Shown here in pieces: positions 8,378-17,291 of a stretch of DNA of 64,000 nt. Position numbers and translations under genes: made by a program. Every line of letters begins with the position of its first letter. Position 1 is the first letter of the stretch. The notes below the pieces were generated by a model. That model saw only the letters and a program-made list of their open reading frames with translations. It ran no database searches and was not told the origin of the DNA. Source of the stretch: Palsa-504 sp963769715 (GTDB lineage: Bacteria; Actinomycetota; Actinomycetes; Streptosporangiales; Streptosporangiaceae); contig CAVYNE010000031.1 in assembly GCA_963769715.1 (NCBI GenBank), positions 1 through 64,000 of the forward strand, read 5' to 3'.

Positions 8378-10039
8378 TTGAATGATTCTGCCATGGTTAC
8401 CGTGCCGTGCCTGGTGACGGTCGCCGCGGGCGCGTTCGCCCCGGGTCACCTGGGTGAGCTGACCCGGTACCTGCCGTTTGAGCTGGTCGGTGACGTGCTG
8501 GAGATGACCGGTGCGGTGCAGAAGCGGATGCGGGCGCTGCCCTCGCGCGTCGGGATGTACTTCGTGCTGGCGATGACGCTGTTCCCCGGGATCGGGTACC
8601 TGAGAGTGTGGGACAAGATGACGGGCGCGCTGGAGGACCTGGGCCTGCCGCGCCCGTCGGAGAAGGCACTGCGGGACCTGCGGCGCCGCCTGGGCCCGGC
8701 CCCGGCGAGGGCCGTGTTCGAGACGGTCGCGGTCCCGCTGGCATCACCGTGGGCCCGGGGAGTTACCTGGCGCGGGCTGCGCACGGTCGCGTTCGACGGC
8801 CTGAACTCGGTCCACGTGCCTGATAGTGACCGGAACCGCTCCTGGCTGGGGAAGCTGAGGAACCGGCTGGGCGTGGCCGGGTATCCCGCGATGCGGATCG
8901 TGGCGCTCGCCGAGACCGGGACCCGCGGGCTGCTCGGGGCGGTGATCGGCGGCCAGGGCGAGCGTGCCGAGGTGCCGCTGGCGCGCAAGCTGGTCACCCT
9001 GCTGGGTGCGGGCATGCTGCTGCTGGCCGACCGTGCCTATGACGCGGCGGACCTGCTCACCGCGATCGCCGCGACCAGGGCGCACTTCCTGGTCCGCGGC
9101 AGCGCCAGCCGCAAACCCGGAGTCGGCGAGATCCTGCCCGACGGGTCCTACCTGTCCCGGGTGGACGGGCTGCCGGTGCGGATCATCGAAGCGGACCTCG
9201 ATGTTCACGGCGCGGACGGGACCCGGATCGGGGACAGCTACCGGCTGATCACCACGCTGCTGGACTGGCGCCGCTACCCCGCCGGGGAACTGATCCGCCT
9301 TTACCATGAGCGCTGGGAAATCGAGGTCGCCTACCTGGCGCTGCGGCACACCCTGCTCGGCGGGTACGTGCTGCGCTCCCGCGACCGGGCCGGCGCCGAG
9401 CAGGAACTCTGGGCGCTGCTGGCCGTTTACCAGGCGCTGCGGATGGCCATGACCGCTGCCGCCGAGTCTGCCGGAGCCGACCCGGACCGGGCCAGCTTCA
9501 CCATCGCGCTGGAGGCCGCCCGCGACCAGGTCACCGCAGCCCGCGGCGTCGCGGACTCCGCAGACCCAGCCGACACCGGCCGGATCGGCCGTGCCGTCCT
9601 GGACGGCCTGCTGCCTGCCCGCCGCCCGCGTTACAGCGCCCGCAAGGTCAAATGCTCCACCTCCCGCTACCACGTCCGCGACCCCGGACGCGGCCAGGAC
9701 CGTCCCTGCCAGTCCGTGGCGATCACCCGGGTGCAGATCACCATCCGGGTCCCGCCCCCGGACCGTCCCGCCGCGCGTCCCCGCCGCGCGAACCAGCCGC
9801 CCGGTCCCCGGCCGCCCTGCCCGGGCAGCAGAAGAGACCAGGTCACCCGCATCATGGCCAGCCAGCCCGGCCAGGACTGGTCCGGCAGCGAACTCGCGGG
9901 CCGGCTCGGCATAAAACCCCCGAACCTGCTCACCCAGCTCGCCGGGTGGACCCGCCTCGGCTTCCTCTCCAAAACCGGCCGCGGCCGGTACGCCCTGCCC
10001 GGCCCGGCCGGCACCGCCACCGACAGCGCCGGACCGTAA
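8378..10039 (+). CDS. IS4-family DDE transposase
   Basis: The 553-residue protein has an IS4 N-terminal domain (FELVGDVLEMTGAVQKR) and then a DDE domain: first Asp in TVAFDGLNSVHVPDSD, second in LLADRAYDAADLL, and Glu in the IS4 signature YHERWEIEVAYLALR. The usual final Lys of that signature is Arg here. The C-terminal 130 residues are basic and proline-rich and then contain a helix-turn-helix-like segment. AGGAG lies six bases before a TTG at 8378; the ATG at 8393 is an alternative start. No stop or frameshift interrupts it, so it may be active. Confidence 0.9.
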   Translation: MNDSAMVTVPCLVTVAAGAFAPGHLGELTRYLPFELVGDVLEMTGAVQKRMRALPSRVGMYFVLAMTLFPGIGYLRVWDKMTGALEDLGLPRPSEKALRDLRRRLGPAPARAVFETVAVPLASPWARGVTWRGLRTVAFDGLNSVHVPDSDRNRSWLGKLRNRLGVAGYPAMRIVALAETGTRGLLGAVIGGQGERAEVPLARKLVTLLGAGMLLLADRAYDAADLLTAIAATRAHFLVRGSASRKPGVGEILPDGSYLSRVDGLPVRIIEADLDVHGADGTRIGDSYRLITTLLDWRRYPAGELIRLYHERWEIEVAYLALRHTLLGGYVLRSRDRAGAEQELWALLAVYQALRMAMTAAAESAGADPDRASFTIALEAARDQVTAARGVADSADPADTGRIGRAVLDGLLPARRPRYSARKVKCSTSRYHVRDPGRGQDRPCQSVAITRVQITIRVPPPDRPAARPRRANQPPGPRPPCPGSRRDQVTRIMASQPGQDWSGSELAGRLGIKPPNLLTQLAGWTRLGFLSKTGRGRYALPGPAGTATDSAGP

Positions 10040-10083
10040 CCCAGAAATTGCCACGACGTTATTGACCTCCGGGCAGCACGGCC

Positions 10084-10099
10084 TAACGACGCGGCATTG
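10084..10099 (-). repeat. Right terminal inverted repeat of the IS4-type element
   Basis: TAACGACGCGGCATTG mirrors 8229-8244 perfectly. Confidence 0.92.
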
Positions 10100-10109
10100 A
10101 CGGCGCGAG
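10100..10109. repeat. Right target-site duplication of the IS4-type element
   Basis: ACGGCGCGAG is identical to 8219-8228; deleting the element and one copy restores the host transposase reading LRRECLDHLLIHG. Confidence 0.9.
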
Positions 10110-10350
10110 TGCCTCGACCACCTGCTTATACACGGCGAACGGCACCTGCGGCAGATCCTCGCCGAGTACGCCCGGCACTACAACGAGCATCGGCCCCACC
10201 AGTCGCGGGAACAACGACCTCCGCTGCACGAGCCCGGTCAACCGGTCGATATAACTGCCCGGATCAAGCGCAGACAGGTCGTCCACGGCTTGATTAGCGA
10301 GTACCGGAGAGCAGCCTGAGGAGCGCGAAGCACCAGCTCAACGATAGTGA

Positions 10351-10370
10351 ATGAGTTTTGGCGCGGCACA
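10351..10370 (-). repeat. Right terminal inverted repeat of the outer insertion sequence
   Basis: Reverse complement of the left end at 7321-7340 with three mismatches, located about 30 bp after the transposase stop codon. Confidence 0.6.
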
Positions 10371-10506
10371 GGGAACCGTGGTCTCAGGCCAAAGTAAGCC
10401 CGCATTGTGCCGACTGGTGCTCCTCCTGTCACGCTCAGTGCGAGCCGCTCGAGGCCACGGCGACCGGAAGCCGCCCTAGCCGGTCGCGCACGGCACGGCG
10501 GGCGGT

Positions 10507-11918
10507 TTACCAGGCCGCTACCAGGTCGGCCGGGGTGAAGACGGCGTCTACGTGCGTGGTGGATGTTCCGGAGCGGGAGACAGCGATGAGCGGGACCGGG
10601 CCGACGGTGACCCGGTCCCGGTGGCGCTGGAGCGCTAGGAGGTCGTGGGCGTCGAACTGGCCTGTCTCCAGCCACTTGACTGAGCCGAGGAACAGCAACT
10701 GCCTGGCGGCAGGTTCCCGGTCAGCGCCGACGATGTCGATCTCGACGTCGTTGCTGCGCGTCCAGTAACCGCCGATCACCGGCGCGGCGGGGATGCCCTG
10801 GGCGGGCAGCAGGCGCGCGAGCGCTTCGCGGACGAGCGGCTCGACGGCACGGCCACGCCAGTCAGTCCAGCTCCGCTCGATCCGGGTCAGCGTCAGGTCC
10901 GAGCGCATCCGGTCCACCTCGGCCAGGTGCGGGCCGAGGAAGGCGAGCCAGAACCGCAGGTAGGAGTCGGTGATCCGGTACCGGCGTTCCTTCGACGGGG
11001 AAAGGCTGACCGGCAGTTCCCCGGCCACGACGCCTTTGCTGATCAGAAGGTCAGCAGCGCGGGTCAGGGTGGAATGGGCGATGCCCCCGGCGGCACGGGC
11101 GATGTTGGTGAAGGTCCGTTCCCGCTGCCGATCGCGGCCAGGACCATCCGTGCCTGCGCCTGGTCCGGGAACTCCGCCGCGAGCGAGAGCTGAGCGGAAA
11201 CCACGAGCGGGCTCACCGGGCTGGCCAGCTCCCGGGCCAGGAAGGACCGCGTGTCCTCGCCGTGCCGCCACCGGGCGCAGATGATCGGCAGGCCCCCGGT
11301 GACCAGGGCCGCGTCGAAAGCCTCGGCCGCGGATAGCCCGGCCATCGCCGCGACATCAGCCGGATTCAGCGGTCCTACCTTCAGCTGCGTGCCGCGCTGG
11401 TGGAACGGACGGCCATAGGAGGTGAGCGCCTCCATCATCGACAGGTCAGATCCCACCAGGATGAGCAGCACCGGCTTGCGGGACAGCTCCCGGTCCCATG
11501 AGCGCTGCAGCACGCTCTCAAATGCCCCATCGGGATCCATCAGATAGGGAAGTTCGTCCAGGACGACGATGCTCGGCCCGTCGTCAGGGAGCACTCCCGC
11601 CAGCTGGCGGAGCGCCGCGGCCCAGTTCCCCGGCACCGCCTCCCCGAACACCTGCGCTTCGAGCAGCCCCGAGATACGCACCGCCTCGCTGAACTCTCGC
11701 AGCGGCTCGCCGCCGAACCCGATCTCAGCGGTATAGAACACGCTCGGCACCTGCTGCTGCTCGATGAACTCCTCAACGAGCGCGGACTTGCCAATCCGCC
11801 GGCGCCCCCGGACAATGACGCACCTGCCGGGCCGGGCAGAGCCAGCCAGTCCCCGGACCTCAGCGAGCATCCCGTCAAGCCGAGCCAGCTCGCGCCGCCG
11901 TCCCACGAAGCCCGCCAT
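10507..11918 (-). pseudogene. ATPase_2/DUF234 AAA ATPase, one frameshift
   Basis: The N-terminal part has MAGFVGRRRELARLDGML, a Walker A motif GRRRIGKSALVEEF and a Walker B motif SIVVLDELPYL, as in the archaeal-type ATPase_2 family. The C-terminal part has the winged-helix stretch TFTNIARAAGGIAHSTLTRA and a DUF234-like nuclease-fold segment NDVEIDIVGAD. The two halves are in different frames. Restoring one base in the CCC run at 11121-11123 gives a continuous protein of about 470 residues, the family's normal length. These ATPases are often linked to mobile or defence-related regions, but their role is not established. It lies next to the nested insertion sequences, so genuine decay and a sequence error are both possible. 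Confidence 0.78.
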
Positions 11919-12561
11919 AGCTGCCCTTTAAGACTAGTATCATGGATACTTCTATACGCGATACTATCTTGACTGGAAGTATTCACCAGCCAAGCGTCAG
12001 CCGCCAGCGAGGTTCCCCGCTACACGGACACCTCCGGTAAAGGGTCATCCGGCGGCGCAGTCTCCGCCTGCGGATCCGTTGAGTCCCCCGAACGCGACCA
12101 GGCCGTGCATCCCGATGCCGGGTTTGTCCCCATCCCGGCCCGCTGTGACGTCACGCCCAGGCCGGCAACGCGTGCACGACGACCCGCCATCAGCGCGCTC
12201 CCGCGAATTCACGGCCACCACCCCGCCGCAGGCGACCCGGACGACAGGCCGGCTCCAGCCCGGCAGGTCATTCACGCCGGACCCGGAATCCCCCGCCCGC
12301 GCCCCAACTCCGGGCAAACACCGCAGTCCCGCAGTTACCAGACGACATTAACGGCACTGACCAGGCACTTCACTCTGCCCGCACCCCATCCGCAGGACAC
12401 CACTCCCCCACGACAGACAGCGCACCGCGCGACAGGAAACCGGGCAGCGGCCAAGATCCCCACAAAATCCCCACACCACACCCGGCTCACAGGCCCTGCC
12501 AGCACCACACGGACATCACCGCGTCAAGACATTTCTCCTGGCCAGAGGACAGATTAGAAAG
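11919..12561. other. Intergenic region between the ATPase pseudogene and tRNA-Asn
   Basis: This 643-bp stretch holds overlapping frames on both strands, all proline-, arginine- or threonine-rich with no recognisable domain or ribosome binding site. About 100 bp before the tRNA it has the AC-rich words gatccccacaaaatccccac. The 3' end of a tRNA gene facing an accessory region is a common integration site, but I found no second copy of the tRNA end in this window. Confidence 0.4.
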
Positions 12562-12634
12562 CTCCCGCGATAGGACTCGAACCTATAACCTGCCGGTTAA
12601 CAGCCGGACGCTCTGCCGATTGAGCTACGCGGGA
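12562..12634 (-). tRNA. tRNA-Asn (anticodon GTT)
   Basis: The minus strand folds as a 73-nt cloverleaf. The acceptor stem pairs TCCCGCG with CGCGGGA and is followed by discriminator G. The D-loop contains AGCTCAATCGGCAGAGC, the anticodon loop is CTGTTAA with anticodon GTT, and the T arm is TATAGGTTCGAGTCCTATC-like. CCA is not encoded. It lies between the accessory zone and the rpoD/dnaG region. Confidence 0.96.
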
Positions 12635-12789
12635 TCGACCCGCATAAGGGTAGCGCACCCGAGGCGGGGACGTGACGTCCGCGGGGTGCGGCCGCCCCTG
12701 TTTTATCAGAGTCTTGCCTGACGAGTACGCTCGCGTAATGGGGGAAGGTCATGGTTACACGTGACTTATGTGCCCGAAAGGGGTGTCAG

Positions 12790-13134
12790 ATGCGATACCG
12801 CGCCACGTTCCTTGCGGGCCTCGCCGTCGGCTTTATCGTCGGCACGCGAGCAGGCCGCGAACGTTATGAGCAGATGGTGAAGCTGGCCAGGAAGACGGCG
12901 GAAAACCCGACCGTACAGAAGGCGACCCACGCGGCCGGCCAGAAGGTCGCTGACCTTGGCAAGGTCGCCAAGGACCAGGCCGCGACACGGGTGCCCAAGC
13001 TCACCGAGACGGCGAAGAGCAGCGCCAGCAAGGTACGCGGGCAGCTTGACCGGATACCCGGTCGGCACGCCGCCAGCGAGCCTGGAGCCGAGAGTGAGCA
13101 GGCGACCGTGAACGGCACCCGCCCTGCTGACTAG
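12790..13134 (+). CDS. YtxH-like small membrane-associated protein
   Basis: From the ATG at 12790, preceded by AAAGGGGTGTCAG, the product is 114 residues. It opens MRYRATFLAGLAVGFIVGTRAGRERYEQM: one short N-terminal transmembrane helix with a glycine pair followed by R-A-G-R-E-R-Y, the hallmark of actinobacterial YtxH-like proteins. The rest is a charged amphipathic helix. A start 39 bases upstream is possible but its extra residues look non-coding. Function is unknown; YtxH proteins are linked to general stress in Firmicutes. It converges with rpoD. Confidence 0.65.
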   Translation: MRYRATFLAGLAVGFIVGTRAGRERYEQMVKLARKTAENPTVQKATHAAGQKVADLGKVAKDQAATRVPKLTETAKSSASKVRGQLDRIPGRHAASEPGAESEQATVNGTRPAD

Positions 13135-13176
13135 GAACCCTGCTGACTAGGAACGGGGCCGACTAAGGACCCGTCG

Positions 13177-13217
13177 AACCCGGGTCGCGTGGCGTCCTAG
13201 CCCACGAGACCCGGGTT
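13177..13217. terminator. Large inverted repeat, likely bidirectional terminator between ytxH-like gene and rpoD
   Basis: The arms AACCCGGGTCGCGTGG and CCCACGAGACCCGGGTT pair over about 15 bp around an 8-nt loop that contains the rpoD stop codon. It sits exactly where two convergent genes meet. No T-run follows, as is usual for actinomycete terminators. Confidence 0.6.
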
Positions 13218-14438
13218 TGCGTCGCTACCGCGAGGCCAGCATAAGTCGAGGTACTCGCGCAGCATTTGAGCGCGGCTGGGGTGGCGGAGCTTGGCCAGGG
13301 TCTTGGACTCGATCTGCCTGATTCGCTCCCTGGTCACGCCGAACTCCCGGCCGACTTCCTCCAGCGTCCGCGGATGCCCGTCGGTGAGGCCGAACCGCAG
13401 CTGGATGATCCGCTGCTCCCGTTCGGCCAGCTGGTCCAGGACTCGCTCGAGCTGGTCCTGCAACATGATGAACGCCGCGGCCTCGATCGGCACCACGGCG
13501 TCCGCGTCTTCGATGAAATCCCCCAGATCGGACTCTTCCTCGCCGATCGGGGACTGCAGGGATACCGGCTCCTGGGCGATCCGCTGGATCTCCGCGACCC
13601 GTTCGGTCTCGAGCCCCATCTCCGCGGCGATCTCGTCCGCAGTGGCTTCCCGGCCGAGTTCCTGGTGCAGCTGCCGCTGCACGCGGGCCAGCTTGTTGAT
13701 CGTCTCGACCATGTGCACCGGCACCCGGATGGTCCGCGCCTGGTCGGCGATGGCCCGGGTGATGGCCTGCCGGATCCACCAGGTCGCGTAGGTGGAGAAC
13801 TTGTAGCCGCGGGTGTAGTCGAACTTCTCCACCGCGCGGATCAGCCCGAGGTTCCCCTCCTGGATGAGGTCGAGGAAGACCAGCCCGCGGCCGATGTAGC
13901 GCTTGGCGATCGACACCACCAGCCGCAGGTTCGCCTCGATCAGCCGCTGCTTGGCCTTGCCTCCCTCGCCGACCAGCAGCTCCAGGTCGCCGTAGACGGC
14001 GCCGAGCATGGGGAAGCCGCCGCCGAGCTTCTCCTCGGCGAACAGGCCTGCCTCGATGGCCTTGGCCAGCTCCACCTCGTCCTCGGCGGTCAGCAGCGGC
14101 ACGCGGCCGATTTCCCTGAGGTAGATCCGGACCAGGTCACTGGTCGCGGCCCGCCGGCCGGCTTCGGCGGCTCCCCTGGAAGCCTGCCGGATCTCGGCCT
14201 CGGTGTCGGTGTCCTCCTCCTGCGGCACGTCAAGGACATCGACGCCCTCCTCGGCCAGAGCGCGCACCGCCGCGTCGATGGCCTCCGGCGGAAGGTCGGC
14301 ACGGTCGAGCGCCACCGCGACATCAGCCATGGTCAGGGAACCGCGCTCCCGTCCTAGCGCCACGAGATCCGCCAGCTGCTCAGCTGGTGCTGGTCCGTTC
14401 GTTAGTACGGTGAGGGTCACGGGACCAGTGTGCGCCAT
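13197..14438 (-). CDS. rpoD: Primary-type RNA polymerase sigma factor (RpoD/HrdB family)
   Basis: The 413-residue protein contains region 1.2 (SDLVRIYLREIGRVPLLT) and region 2 (LRLVVSIAKRYIGRGLVFLDLIQ, then FDYTRGYKFSTYATWWIRQAI). It also has region 3 and a complete region 4 with the helix-turn-helix TLEEVGREFGVTRERIRQIE. The N-terminus lacks the very long acidic region 1.1 of HrdB, so it is a short primary or group 2 sigma factor. The C-terminus has an extra LCWPRGSDANPGLVG tail. It lies just downstream of dnaG on the same strand, an arrangement known from the rpsU-dnaG-rpoD operon in other bacteria. The start is uncertain because no good ribosome binding site precedes the ATG. Confidence 0.9.
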   Translation of the reverse strand: MAHTGPVTLTVLTNGPAPAEQLADLVALGRERGSLTMADVAVALDRADLPPEAIDAAVRALAEEGVDVLDVPQEEDTDTEAEIRQASRGAAEAGRRAATSDLVRIYLREIGRVPLLTAEDEVELAKAIEAGLFAEEKLGGGFPMLGAVYGDLELLVGEGGKAKQRLIEANLRLVVSIAKRYIGRGLVFLDLIQEGNLGLIRAVEKFDYTRGYKFSTYATWWIRQAITRAIADQARTIRVPVHMVETINKLARVQRQLHQELGREATADEIAAEMGLETERVAEIQRIAQEPVSLQSPIGEEESDLGDFIEDADAVVPIEAAAFIMLQDQLERVLDQLAEREQRIIQLRFGLTDGHPRTLEEVGREFGVTRERIRQIESKTLAKLRHPSRAQMLREYLDLCWPRGSDANPGLVG

Positions 14439-14529
14439 GAACCCATGGTTACGGGGGACCCAATTTTGTTACTCTCCCGATACTTAACCGGCTCCAGCGC
14501 CGCGTGGATAATCGCGCGCGAGCCAGGCT

Positions 14530-16468
14530 TCAGGCCCCGGCGGCCCGGTCAAGCAGCGCCTTCCGGCGTTTCTCCAGCCCCACCAGGTCCCCGAACATCC
14601 TGTTGTAACCGGCCTGTTCTTCCACCGGATTCATGCGCTGCAGTCGGGCCTTGACCGAGGTGATCTCCCGGCTGACGGCGAGCTGGCCCACCTGGGCCAG
14701 GAGGACCTCCGCGTATTTGGCGTCCGGTTCGCGGTCGAGCTCCAACGGCTCGACGGCCAGCGCGGTCACGAACGCCTGGGCCCGCTCGTTCGGCGCCTCC
14801 TCGCGCAGCCGGGCGGCCCACTGGCGCGGGCTGGTACCGCCGCCGGTCGTCCCCCCGCAGGCCGCGATCAGGGTGAACACCGCGCTGTGCACGGGAGCGG
14901 TGAACGCGTCCGCGCCGAGGGCGTCGAACTCGGGCCCGCACAGCGCCGGCCGCTGGACCGCGAGCTTCAGCGCCTCGCGCTCCACCCGGACGACGGGATC
15001 GCTTAGGTCGTAGGGCGGGCCGCCGGCCTCCCGCTTCCCGCCATTTTCCGCCCCATTTGGGCCGAACGAGCCAGGGTGCTCGCCCCGGTTCTCCTGCTTG
15101 CGATCCTGGCCGGGCCGACGACGGCCGGACCCGGTGTCCCCCGCGTGCGACCGCACCCGGGCCAGCACGAACCGCTCGTCCATCATGCCGAGCCAGCGGT
15201 CCAGGTTGACCGCGTACCTGGCGCGCAGCCCCTGGTCCTTGATCTTGGCCACGATCGGCGCGGCCTCGTCCAGCGCCGCGAGCTGGCCTTCGGTGGTGTT
15301 CAGGTCGTGGTGGCCGAGCACGCCCTTAATGGCGAACTCGAACAGCGGGACCCGCTGGGCGATCAGGTCACGCACCGCCGAGTCGCCGTGCGCCAGCCGT
15401 AGGTCGCACGGGTCGAGGCCGTCAGGCTGCACGGTCACGATACGTCTGGGTGGCGAATCTTCTCCTCCGCGCCGAACGCGCGCAGCGCCGCCCGCTGCCC
15501 GGCCGCGTCCCCGTCGAAGGTGAAGATGATTTCGCCCATGAACGTGTCAGCGTCCATGATCAGGCGGCGCAGCACCTTGATGTGATCCTCGCCGAACGAG
15601 GTGCCGCAGGTGGCCACCGCGGTCGGCACCCCGGCCAGGTGGCAGGCCATCACGTCGGTGTAGCCCTCCACGATGACCGCCTGCCTGCGCTGCGCGATCT
15701 CGCGCTTGGCCAGGTCCGCCCCGTACAGCACGGTGCTCTTGCGGAACAGCGAGGTCTCCGGCGTGTTGAGGTACTTGGGCCCGTCGTCATCGGCGTCCAG
15801 CTTGCGGGCGCCGAACGCGATGACGTCGCCGGACAGGTCGCGGATGGGCCACATCAGCCGCCCGCGGAACCTGTCCCGCGTCCCGCGGTTGCCTTCCCTG
15901 GCCAGGCCCGCGCTGATCAGGTCAGCGTCGGTGAAGCCGCGTCCGCGCAGGTGCCTGGTCAGGTCTTCCCACGCCTTCGGCGAGTAGCCGACGCCGAACC
16001 GCTGGACATCGGCGAGCTCGAAACCGCGTTCGGCCAGGAAGGCACGAGCATGCGCGGCATCGGATCCGCCCAGCCGTTCGGCATAAAATTCGGCGGCGGC
16101 CCGGTGCGCGTCGATCAGCCTGCGCCGCTGGCTCTGTTCCTGGCCTGGGACGTAGCCGCCCTGCTCGTAGCGCAGGTCGATGCCGGCCCGGCCGGCCAGC
16201 CGCTCGACGGCCTCGACGAAGCTGAGCCCGTCGATCTTCTGCACGAACTTGATCGCGTCGCCGCCCTCGGCGCAGCTGAAAAGCAGTAGAACAGGCCGCG
16301 CGCGGGGGTGACGTTGAACGAGGGTGTTTTCTCCTCGTGGAACGGGCATAGCCCCTTGAGTGAGCCGCCGCCCGCGTTCTTCAGCTGCAGGTACTCGCCG
16401 ACCACCTCGTCGATGGGTGAGCGCTCGCGAACCGCCGCGATGTCTTCGTCGCGGATCCGCCCAGCCAT
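14530..16468 (-). CDS. dnaG: DNA primase DnaG, frameshifted as read
   Basis: The protein starts MAGRIRDEDIAAVRERSPI at the ATG at 16468 behind GGAGG. The N-terminal zinc-ribbon reads CPFHEEKTPSF...GLFYCF then SCAEGGDAIKF. The Toprim domain has VIVEGYTDVMACHLAG and FTFDGDAAGQRAA. The C-terminal helicase-binding domain ends QAGYNRMFGDLVGLEKRRKALL. The frame breaks in two places: two extra bases in an A4 run at 16279-16282, inside the zinc ribbon, and single extra bases near 15458 and 15439, within FATQTYVTVQPDG. Removing these four gives exactly 645 codons including stop. DnaG synthesises RNA primers at the fork and is essential, so the breaks are probably sequence errors. Confidence 0.88.
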
Positions 16469-16575
16469 CATCCACCTCCGCGCCCGGTTCGCCTCACCCG
16501 TCGCCGCGAGTCTAGTCCCGCCCGCCGACATCCGAGCATGGACCCGATAGACGCTATGACCCGTAGCCTGGGCGG

Positions 16576-17262
16576 GTGGCCGATCTGCTTGTGCTGTGGG
16601 ACGTGGACTACACGCTGGTAAGCGCCGACGGCCTGGGCACGCGCCTGTACGAGGTGGTGTTCCGGGAGATGTTCGGTCGTGAGCTGACCGCGGTCGCGCC
16701 CAAGGCCGGGCGGACCGACCGGGCCATCGTCGGGGACACGCTCGCGCTCGCCGGGGTATCGCTGGCTCACGTCGATGCGTTCCTGGCCGCGCTGGCCCGG
16801 GCCGCGGCGGACGGCACCGTGCGCGCGCAGGTCCGGCCGCTGGCCGGCGCGTCCGACGCCATCGCGGCGCTGGCTTCGTCCGGTATCCGCCAGTCGGTGC
16901 TCACCGGCAACATCAGGCCGCTGGCGGCGCTGAAGCTCCGCCTGGCCGGGCTGGGCGATCACCTGGACCTGGACGTCGGCGCGTACGGCGACGTGCACGA
17001 GGTCCGGGCCGAACTGGTGGCGGTGGCGAGGCACGCGGCCCGCCAGGCCTACGGAACCGACTTTTCCGGCTCGTCCACCGTCCTGGTCGGTGACACGCCC
17101 CTAGACGTCGAGGCCGCGCTGGCCGCCGGGGCCCGCGTGGTGGCCGTCGCGACCGGCAGCTACTCCGCGGCGGAACTGGCCGGCGCGCACGTGGTCCTGC
17201 CCGACCTGACGGACCCCGCCCTCGTGCTGGCCGCCGTAACCGGCGAGGCCTGTTCGCGCTGA
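16576..17262 (+). CDS. HAD-superfamily phosphatase
   Basis: The 228-residue protein starts at a GTG. It has haloacid dehalogenase motif I as LWDVDYTLV (nucleophile Asp plus acid-base Asp), motif II as SVLTGN, a Lys downstream (ALKLRLAGLG) and motif IV as VLVGDTPLDVEAA. A helical cap lies between motifs I and II, as in the phosphoglycolate phosphatase / beta-phosphoglucomutase group. The substrate cannot be told from sequence. It is divergent from dnaG and runs towards the convergent reductase gene. Confidence 0.8.
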   Translation: MADLLVLWDVDYTLVSADGLGTRLYEVVFREMFGRELTAVAPKAGRTDRAIVGDTLALAGVSLAHVDAFLAALARAAADGTVRAQVRPLAGASDAIAALASSGIRQSVLTGNIRPLAALKLRLAGLGDHLDLDVGAYGDVHEVRAELVAVARHAARQAYGTDFSGSSTVLVGDTPLDVEAALAAGARVVAVATGSYSAAELAGAHVVLPDLTDPALVLAAVTGEACSR

Positions 17263-17291
17263 ACGGGGCAACCGGGCGAGCACGGTGCGGG

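Larger units (their letters stand above)
8229..10099 (+). mobile_element. Complete IS4-family insertion sequence, 1871 bp
   Basis: Perfect 16-bp terminal inverted repeats (CAATGCCGCGTCGTTA) bound the element, and it is flanked by exact 10-bp direct repeats ACGGCGCGAG. It contains one long transposase gene on the same strand. Size, terminal repeats and a 10-bp duplication are all typical of IS4-family elements. Perfect ends and an intact gene indicate a recent insertion, clearly younger than the decayed element it sits in. Confidence 0.92.
7378..10319 (+). pseudogene. Transposase with integrase core (rve), broken by stops, a frameshift and an insertion
   Basis: Coding similarity runs from a GTG at 7378 through LVLRHEIAVLRRQVARPKPD and an N-terminal helix-turn-helix region into a DDE core. 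The core shows ILACDFLHADTV (first Asp), LIRDRDSKFT (second Asp) and RSPRANSFAERYVGTLRRE (Glu region). Two tryptophan codons have become stops, TAG at 7531 and TGA at 7651, and one base has been lost near 7733. The IS4-type element then interrupts it after 8228. Reading resumes at about 10110 with CLDHLLIHGERHLRQILAEY and ends at 10319. This is an inactive integrase-type transposase. Confidence 0.8.
7321..10370 (+). mobile_element. Degenerate DDE-integrase insertion sequence interrupted by an IS4-type element
   Basis: Imperfect terminal inverted repeats bound the element: left TGTGGCGCGCCAGAACTCGT and, reversed at the right end, TGTGCCGCGCCAAAACTCAT, 17 of 20 identical with TG...CA tips. Inside lies a broken integrase-core transposase gene, itself split by the complete element at 8229-10099. 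Removing that element and one copy of the 10-bp target duplication leaves about 1.17 kb, a normal size for an IS481- or IS3-like element. No convincing target duplication is visible outside the outer ends. Confidence 0.65.

Noticed and set aside
8229..10099. IS4-type element as part of a composite transposon carrying the ATPase gene
   Set aside because: Only one copy is present and its target duplication directly flanks its own ends.
12105..12557. 150-codon plus-strand frame before tRNA-Asn
   Set aside because: Pro/Thr/His/Arg-rich, no ribosome binding site, no recognisable fold and several overlapping rivals.
16270..16290. Programmed frameshift in dnaG at the A4 run
   Set aside because: Two further compensating indels occur later in the same gene and similar breaks occur in many neighbours, so sequence error is the simpler explanation.
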